From positions 1-10,628 of the forward strand of contig JAUWTC010000046.1 in assembly GCA_030609785.1 (NCBI GenBank): a stretch of DNA of 10,628 nt, given 5' to 3'. The stretch's first letter is position 1. Each line of letters starts with the position of its first letter. Below the pieces are notes generated by a model. It ran no database searches, was not told the origin of the DNA, and saw nothing but the letters and a program-made list of their open reading frames with translations. This DNA comes from Holophagae bacterium (GTDB lineage Bacteria; Acidobacteriota; Thermoanaerobaculia; Thermoanaerobaculales; Sulfomarinibacteraceae). Positions 6,501 through 10,628 of this stretch are shown in pieces. The position numbers were made by a program, and so were the translations under genes.

Positions 6501-8614
6501 CCACGGGGGATGCGGTCGGCGCCATCGCCGAGATCGATGTTGCCCGATCGATCCCCGGTTACGCCCGAAACGAGGAGGCTCTGGGCCTTGCGGCCGCGGC
6601 CGGTCGCGCCTCCCCACGGGACGGGCTCAAAGAGGCTTGGCCTGAGGAGGTTTTCACCATCCATCAGGCGAAGGTCAACAGCGCCTGCATCAGTCCGTCC
6701 GGCGACTGCGGTTTGACCGTTGGAGCGGATCGCCGCGTGCTCCTGTGGCAGTTGGACGATGGCACGGTCGTCCGCTCATACGAGCCGGTCGATACGCCCG
6801 AGTTGGCTGCGGTCTTTCTCCCCGAGAGTGGCCACTGCGTGACAGCGGGGCTGGACAACGTCATCCACCTCTGGGACCTCAGCGGTGAAAGCTGTGTTCA
6901 GACCTTCGAGGGGCACCAGGCTCAGGTCAACGACCTCGCTGCCGCCGGCAGCCTGATTCTCAGCGGGTCTTCAGATCAAACCGCCCGTGTGTGGGACGCC
7001 GAGACCGGTGTCTGTCTCCAGGTCTTCGACGGTCACTCTGGTGAGATTCTGGCCGTGGCCTTTTCCCCCGACGCACAGATATGTGCCTCGAGCGGCGAGG
7101 ACCAACTCCTGCTGTGGGACCCTTTGACCGGGAGGGACATCCTCGCCCTCGGCGGACACGACGAACCGCCCTCCGCCATCGCCTGGTCCGATGATGGCAG
7201 GAGCCTCCTTTCCGGCGCGCGAGACGGGCAACTACGGTTGTGGGACGTCACCAACGGTCACTGCCTCCGAACAGTGGAGGTTGAACAGGGCGTTGCCTCG
7301 TTGGCCCTGTCACCCGATGATCGATTTGCCCTGACCGGCGGTCTCGAAGGGGCCGTTCAACTCTGGGATATCCGAGCACGGCGGTGTTTGAGGACCTTTG
7401 ACGGTCACGTCGGTCCGGTACCCTCGGTGGCGTTTACCCCGGACGGACAGCGCTGTCTTTCCGCCGGCGAAGACAGTACCGTCCGGCTCTGGTACCTCGA
7501 CTGGCACACGGCTCCTGAGCAGGGAAACGGCTGGAACGAACAGGCCAGACCCTACCTGGAGATCTTTCTCTCCCGACATTCCCGCGGCTCGGACGGACCG
7601 AAGTGGGCAGATGAGGATTTTCGTCAGCTGCTCGACGATCTTGCCAGGCGACGCCTCGGTCACCTGAGCCCCGATGACGTACTCCTCAACCTCGAGCGTA
7701 TGGCGGCTGACTGGAGCGATCGGGACATCAGCGCCACCACAATGACCCGGTTCATTCGCCCTCAGCGTCCGGTATCCGCAACACGCCGGAAAAAGGCCCG
7801 AAAGAAGCTCCTTTGGAGATCCACTATCACCGTCGCCCTCTTGGCCTTGGTCCTGGTCATCAACGCCGTGTTGTCGTCGACCCGCCTCAGCATCGAGCCC
7901 GAGCGAAATGCCGCCGTTCGGCGATCGGCCCTCGAGGCTCGGGTGCCCTACAGCATTCGTCTCGGCCCTGCCACGGCCTGCGATCCCGGGAGTTTTCGAC
8001 ACTACCTGGAGACCTTCATCGAAGGTACCGCGGAGCCTCTTGAGGTCCACACCGCCGCCCGGTGTCTCGTGCAGCTTAAGGATTCTCGAGCCGTTATGCC
8101 TCTGCTCGATCTTCTGCGTCCCCCTGATTCTTCCGGCAGGTATGGATCCGAAGCGGATCTCTATCGAGTGCCGGCATCCCTGGAGGACGTTCTCTCGATC
8201 CTGGTGCCCATCGGGGACGCCGGCCGCCGTGAACTCCAGGAAGCCCTTATTGACGTTGACGGTACGGTTCGACAAACGGCAGCCCGGGCCTTGGCGGCGA
8301 ATGGCAGCAAGCGGGCCATCTCAACTCTGGTGGCGTCGGCCGAGGATCGAGAGCCGGTAGTACGAATCGCCGTCTCCAAGACCCTGGAGACCATCGTCAC
8401 CACGGGCGTCATCAGCAAGGGACAGGCCTTCGAGTTGTTCGAACAGATGGCCGGGGACACCTTCCCCGAAGTTCGGACCAATGTCGCGCGGGGCCTCGGG
8501 ATCTTCAGGGGTTCACGCCCGCGACGGCTGCTCGAAATAATGACACAAGACCTCGACCCCGATGTCGCCCGGGCGGCGGAGAGGACGTTGGTTGAATTCG
8601 ATGAGGGACGGTGA
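3524..8614 (+). CDS. Giant TPR / Ser-Thr kinase / double WD40 propeller / TM / HEAT protein
   Basis: This 1696-residue protein starts at an ATG overlapping the upstream stop (ATGA). TPR-like helices occupy about residues 8-85, followed by a Pro/Ser-rich linker. The kinase domain (about 145-453) keeps AVK Lys173, alpha-C Glu192, HRDLKPAN (277-284, Asp279) and Asp297. It deviates with RRGGMG (first loop glycine is Arg151), DLG for DFG and PPE for APE, and its activation segment is long (51 residues from Asp297 to Glu348). A TPR-like array covers 465-650. Fourteen WD-type blades follow. The Trp or equivalent positions are 700, 742, 784, 826, 868, 910 and 951, then 1075, 1117, 1157, 1198, 1240, 1281 and 1323, which makes two seven-bladed propellers joined by a helical linker (960-1040). 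A helical domain (about 1335-1410) resembles the region seen after WD40 arrays in other kinases. RRKKARKK (1421-1428) precedes one membrane helix (about 1430-1451), which places the kinase inside the cell. HEAT repeats fill about 1500-1696. Confidence 0.92.
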   Translation: MNAERDLPLGKRLDHALAAKNWEEALALLETWTTQRPEDANSRFWTAYCLERMGRMDEAREAARRACSLDSDDHRAAKLLTRIEALSPNGPSTGSPGRDDQVPATEASPDSPAPATETGRGGLTARITSPGSLLWKPGEVIEGRYEVREVRRGGMGEVYFVFDRALALDLAVKTPLPKTLATPSGRLRFLREAEAWIGLGLHVNICAAYFVRELGGVARLFIELIDGGGLDEWIKNDRSGEISQRLDLAIQVASGMHHAHTFGWIDDTGTEHRGLAHRDLKPANILVGSDRIARVTDLGLVGRGFATEEPAKVEADDLQGNLEPMDGIWKTMTLGGGVMGTPPYMPPEQWGGGHTAGKPADIYAFGCILFEMFCGRRPFVLSDTDRKARPEVQLAQLEEMHRQSKPPLPQSFNDQIDGDLADLMLECLEKEPSERPASFSEVRRRLVDVFNRLMALPYPRPNPKARRLLGDALNNQGVSYATLGQPKRAEHAWEEALANDPRHIEATFNLAFFRWQSRGAGNTETLARMEEILRGDAPPWKARHLAGKLCLAVGDWPKALEHLKKAHRGSNGMPEVARDYAVALCSQGHSQDQTANSRETVDILASCGGPLRFDPLLLTTYALAMRDLGQESKSAGLYKEARRHDPSLPLDLHRGALRLIPAFSFVNRLEGFSGRVLKLAIEPAGRTAVTVLHDGAICVWDTEKGEIERMLRPRNGRPRCLALSPDGAQVLTTTEGDPVTIWETEKAVSDHRLQAHAGFLNALKITEDGRRVVGVGTTGKLNVWSFQSRSLIDAHSIHSGFLTDLALSADCKTAVTGGSGGKVLVVDLDDGEILARPERHLLDVSAVTISQGGRMAISGDEGGEIRVWALPEGQLNRVLLGHKGSIRYLAIDETASTCLSIDSTGSLRLWDLAAGGLLACITLGEEAHAAAATPDWHTVLVGHGPTGLARFDFATVPQPMLTWAVASPVTVGEAEERAGRFAAHLNRARSVLSTGDAVGAIAEIDVARSIPGYARNEEALGLAAAAGRASPRDGLKEAWPEEVFTIHQAKVNSACISPSGDCGLTVGADRRVLLWQLDDGTVVRSYEPVDTPELAAVFLPESGHCVTAGLDNVIHLWDLSGESCVQTFEGHQAQVNDLAAAGSLILSGSSDQTARVWDAETGVCLQVFDGHSGEILAVAFSPDAQICASSGEDQLLLWDPLTGRDILALGGHDEPPSAIAWSDDGRSLLSGARDGQLRLWDVTNGHCLRTVEVEQGVASLALSPDDRFALTGGLEGAVQLWDIRARRCLRTFDGHVGPVPSVAFTPDGQRCLSAGEDSTVRLWYLDWHTAPEQGNGWNEQARPYLEIFLSRHSRGSDGPKWADEDFRQLLDDLARRRLGHLSPDDVLLNLERMAADWSDRDISATTMTRFIRPQRPVSATRRKKARKKLLWRSTITVALLALVLVINAVLSSTRLSIEPERNAAVRRSALEARVPYSIRLGPATACDPGSFRHYLETFIEGTAEPLEVHTAARCLVQLKDSRAVMPLLDLLRPPDSSGRYGSEADLYRVPASLEDVLSILVPIGDAGRRELQEALIDVDGTVRQTAARALAANGSKRAISTLVASAEDREPVVRIAVSKTLETIVTTGVISKGQAFELFEQMAGDTFPEVRTNVARGLGIFRGSRPRRLLEIMTQDLDPDVARAAERTLVEFDEGR

Positions 8615-8621
8615 GGATCAA

Positions 8622-8653
8622 GGGGGTCAGGGGTTAGGATTTAGGGGTTAGGG
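8622..8653 (+). repeat. G-rich GGGGTTA heptamer tract
   Basis: Directly after the kinase operon the units GGGGTCA, GGGGTTA, GGATTTA and GGGGTTA lie head to tail (8623-8650), followed by GGG. There are four runs of at least three G, with loops of 3, 10 and 3 bases, so a G-quadruplex is possible on this strand or its RNA. Similar (GGGGTTA)n tracts are dispersed in some bacterial intergenic regions. The tract has no obvious coding role. Confidence 0.7.
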
Positions 8654-8664
8654 ACAAGAAAACA

Positions 8665-8698
8665 ATTGAACCGCAAAGACCGCGAAGATCGCAAAGAG
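8665..8698 (+). repeat. Dispersed ACCGCAAAGAC-type repeat
   Basis: ATTGAACCGCAAAGAC at 8665-8680 is followed by CGCGAAGAT and CGCAAAGAG, a run of three related units of 9-11 bases with the core CGCRAAGA. This is a widespread short intergenic repeat type. It pairs with the inverted copy at 1996-2011. It shows no ORF and no strong hairpin. Confidence 0.6.
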
Positions 8699-8723
8699 AA
8701 CGTCAAGAAGTGTTATTCCTTCA

Positions 8724-8753
8724 TTTTTGTGCCTTTTTGTGCCTCTTCGTGGC
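8724..8753 (+). repeat. Tandem TTTTTGTGCC decamers between convergent genes
   Basis: TTTTTGTGCC occurs twice in perfect tandem (8724-8733 and 8734-8743), followed by a degenerate third unit, TCTTCGTGGC (8744-8753). It ends seven bases before the stop codon of the helicase gene on the other strand. On the minus strand it reads as an A-rich GGCACAAAAA repeat. No stem precedes the T-runs, so I do not call it an intrinsic terminator. Confidence 0.65.
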
Positions 8754-8759
8754 TATTTC

Positions 8760-10628
8760 TTAAGGTCCGGCTTTCAGCTCCTGATGCACCATCCTCCGTA
8801 CCCGGGTTGCCAGCATGGTATTGCGCTGCCTGACGCTTTCTGTTCGGACGGCTCGGCCCAGCGCACGCTTGCTGCCGACCAACACAACCAACCGCCGGCC
8901 CCGCGTCACCGCGGTGTAGAGCAGGTTTCGTTGCAGCATCAGATGATGTTGATCATGGAGGACCACCACCACCGCCGGATACTCCGACCCCTGGGCCTTG
9001 TGAATGGTGCAGGCATACGCGACGTTGAGGTCTTCCAGGTCATCCGACTGGTAGACGATCGCCCTGCCGGAGAAATCGACCGTCAATTCTCGTTCTTCGA
9101 CGTCGAGGGATACGATGCGCCCGACATCCCCGTTGAACACGTCCAGTTCGTAGTTGTTTCGGAGTTGCATGACCTTGTCGCCGTCCCTGAACACCCTGGA
9201 CCCAACGGTGATTTCCGGCCCACCGGGGGGCGCCAGGATTTCCTGGAGTCGCTCATTGAGCCGGGCGACCCCGGCCTCCCCACGGTGCATCGGCGCCAAC
9301 ACCTGAATATCACTGAGAGGATCCAGGCCGAAACGCTTGGGGATTCTCTCCGCGGCCATCTCGATGGCGGTGGTGGCCGCCTCAGCAGCATCCGAACGAA
9401 CGGCGAAATAGAAGTCGGACATCGTGCCCTGCGGGCCGTATACCGGCATCTGGCCCCGGTTGACCCGGTGGGCGTTCTCGGCGATCAGACTCCCCTCACC
9501 CTGTCGGTAAATCCTCTGCAGCCTGATGACGTCCACTCTCCCGGATGTGATCAGATCCGCCAGCACGTCACCCGGTCCGACGGAGGGCAACTGGTCAGCG
9601 TCCCCCACCAGGACCAGCCGACAGCCCGACGGCACGGCCTCGACCAGGCGGGCGCCCAACTCGACATCCAACATCGACACCTCGTCGACGACGACACAGT
9701 CCGCTTCGAGCGGATGTTCGGCATTGCGCGCCCAGACTCGTTCGACGGGATTGAACTCAAGCAACCGGTGCAGGGTCTTGGCTTCCTTGCCCGAAGCTTC
9801 TTCCAACCTCTTGGCGGCCCTCCCCGTTGGGGCCGCAAGCAGGATTTTCAATCCGCACCGGCCGAGGATTTTGACCAGGCCTCTGACCAAGGTGGTTTTC
9901 CCGGTTCCCGGGCCACCGGTAACGATCGTGACCGGACGCTCGATCGCAGTCACCAGTGACCGCTCCTGCTCCTTGGCAAGGACAAGATCGATGGCGTCGG
10001 AGAACCACTTCACCTGTTTTCGGGCATCGATCGTTTCTCCGGAGCGCACCTTCGAGCCGACCAGGCGGCTGACGCCCGCCGCCAGCGTTGCCTCGGCCCG
10101 ATCCAGACGAATGGTGAACACCGCCTCGCTCGCCCCTTCCCTCGGACGGACCACCACATGCCCGGAACGTCTCAAGGCATCAACAATTCCCTGCAGGTCA
10201 ATATCCGGTTCGGACAGCAGACCCCTGGCCTGGACGATCAGGTCTTCAAGAGGGAGAAAAAGATGACCTTCAAGAGCCGCCTGCGACAGTGCGTGAAGTA
10301 GGCCGGCGGCCAGCCTCTCGGGGGCATCGGAAGCGATGCCGAGCTTTTGGGCGATCCGGTCGGCCGTCAGAAAACCGACGCCGTAGACCTCTTCGGCCAA
10401 TCGGTAGGGATTCTCCCGGATGACCGCCAGAGCGGACTCTCCATAGCGGCGGTGAAGCCGAACAGCGATGCCGGGAGGGATCCCGTGTCCCGCAAGAAAG
10501 ACCATGATGCGTTGAATGCCGCGGTTCTTGGCCCAGGAGGCGCTGATCTTCTCGACCGTGGCCGGGCCGATGCCGTGGATCTCCAGCAGCCGGTCGGGCT
10601 GGTGCTCGATGATATCCAGAACCTCCAG
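8760..10628 (-). CDS. recD2: RecD2-family ATP-dependent 5'-3' DNA helicase (N-terminus missing)
   Basis: The frame is open to the window end and 622 residues are visible. About 100 N-terminal residues are probably outside, given a usual RecD2 length of 700-750. A helix-hairpin-helix segment (LLEIHGIGPATVEKI, visible residues 14-28) and a second one around GVGF (83-86) are typical of RecD2 and absent from the RecBCD subunit RecD. The SF1B helicase motifs are all present: Walker A GGPGTGKT (238-245), motif Ia APTGRAAKR, Walker B VVDEVSM (313-319), motif III GDADQLPSVGPGD, the arginine-bearing LQRIYRQ (370-376), TIHKAQGSEYP (541-551) and YTAVTRGRR (571-579). The segment around 478-509 fits the SH3-like insert of the 2B region. 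The family unwinds DNA in repair and replication-stress tolerance, usually outside a RecBCD complex. An ATG at 10503-10505 would remove the first HhH and is not the start. The gene is convergent with the kinase operon. Confidence 0.93.
   Translation of the reverse strand: MEVLDIIEHQPDRLLEIHGIGPATVEKISASWAKNRGIQRIMVFLAGHGIPPGIAVRLHRRYGESALAVIRENPYRLAEEVYGVGFLTADRIAQKLGIASDAPERLAAGLLHALSQAALEGHLFLPLEDLIVQARGLLSEPDIDLQGIVDALRRSGHVVVRPREGASEAVFTIRLDRAEATLAAGVSRLVGSKVRSGETIDARKQVKWFSDAIDLVLAKEQERSLVTAIERPVTIVTGGPGTGKTTLVRGLVKILGRCGLKILLAAPTGRAAKRLEEASGKEAKTLHRLLEFNPVERVWARNAEHPLEADCVVVDEVSMLDVELGARLVEAVPSGCRLVLVGDADQLPSVGPGDVLADLITSGRVDVIRLQRIYRQGEGSLIAENAHRVNRGQMPVYGPQGTMSDFYFAVRSDAAEAATTAIEMAAERIPKRFGLDPLSDIQVLAPMHRGEAGVARLNERLQEILAPPGGPEITVGSRVFRDGDKVMQLRNNYELDVFNGDVGRIVSLDVEERELTVDFSGRAIVYQSDDLEDLNVAYACTIHKAQGSEYPAVVVVLHDQHHLMLQRNLLYTAVTRGRRLVVLVGSKRALGRAVRTESVRQRNTMLATRVRRMVHQELKAGP

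Noticed and set aside
5768..6664. 298-codon minus-strand ORF
   Set aside because: It is antisense to the first WD40 propeller, has no domain and no supporting start context.
7310..8275. 321-codon minus-strand ORF
   Set aside because: It is antisense to the second propeller and the membrane region of the giant kinase. Its composition is that of a shadow frame and no motif is seen.
8724..8743. Intrinsic terminator at the T-runs
   Set aside because: No GC-rich stem precedes the T-runs. The sequence is better explained as a tandem decamer repeat.
8727..9959. 410-codon plus-strand ORF
   Set aside because: It lies antisense to the RecD2 helicase motifs, has no recognisable domain and runs into the repeat-filled gap. 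It is a high-GC shadow frame.

Overview
The window is GC-rich and densely coding. It holds five protein genes, two of them cut by the window edges, and two repeat-filled intergenic stretches. No RNA gene, insertion sequence or CRISPR array is visible. The organism is probably a free-living bacterium with a large signalling genome. Eukaryotic-like Ser/Thr kinases fused to FHA, TPR, WD40 and HEAT modules, poor Shine-Dalgarno sequences and dispersed repeats of the types CAACGTC and ACCGCAAAGAC fit Planctomycetota best. Acidobacteriota and other soil or sediment lineages are not excluded; this is an impression, not a phylogenetic result.

Layout. (1) 1-1014 and 1015-1599, + strand: two directly abutting genes, each beginning with a CxxC/CxxC zinc ribbon. 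The first, which has lost its start, also has two C-terminal membrane segments. (2) 1600-2069: about 470 bases without a gene. They contain a decayed repeat, a 19-bp perfect inverted repeat enclosing three back-to-back hairpins, and a further repeat, followed by a weak promoter candidate. (3) 2070-3527: an FHA / zinc-ribbon / Ser-Thr kinase, overlapping by four bases (ATGA) with (4) 3524-8614: a 1696-residue protein with the order TPR, Ser-Thr kinase, TPR, seven-bladed WD40 propeller, helical linker, second seven-bladed propeller, WD40-associated helical domain, one membrane helix and HEAT repeats. (5) 8615-8759: G-rich heptamers and two more dispersed repeats between convergent genes. (6) 8760-10628, - strand: a RecD2-type helicase without its N-terminus.

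How the genes may work together (inference). The two kinase genes are translationally coupled, so their products probably act as a pair. The FHA domain of the first could read phosphothreonine on the second, or on itself. The giant second kinase could be a membrane-anchored scaffold with cytoplasmic kinase and propellers and an exported HEAT tail. The zinc-ribbon pair upstream is on the same strand, but 470 bases of repeat separate it from the kinases, so co-function is only suggested. The helicase is a housekeeping DNA-repair gene on the opposite strand and is probably unrelated.
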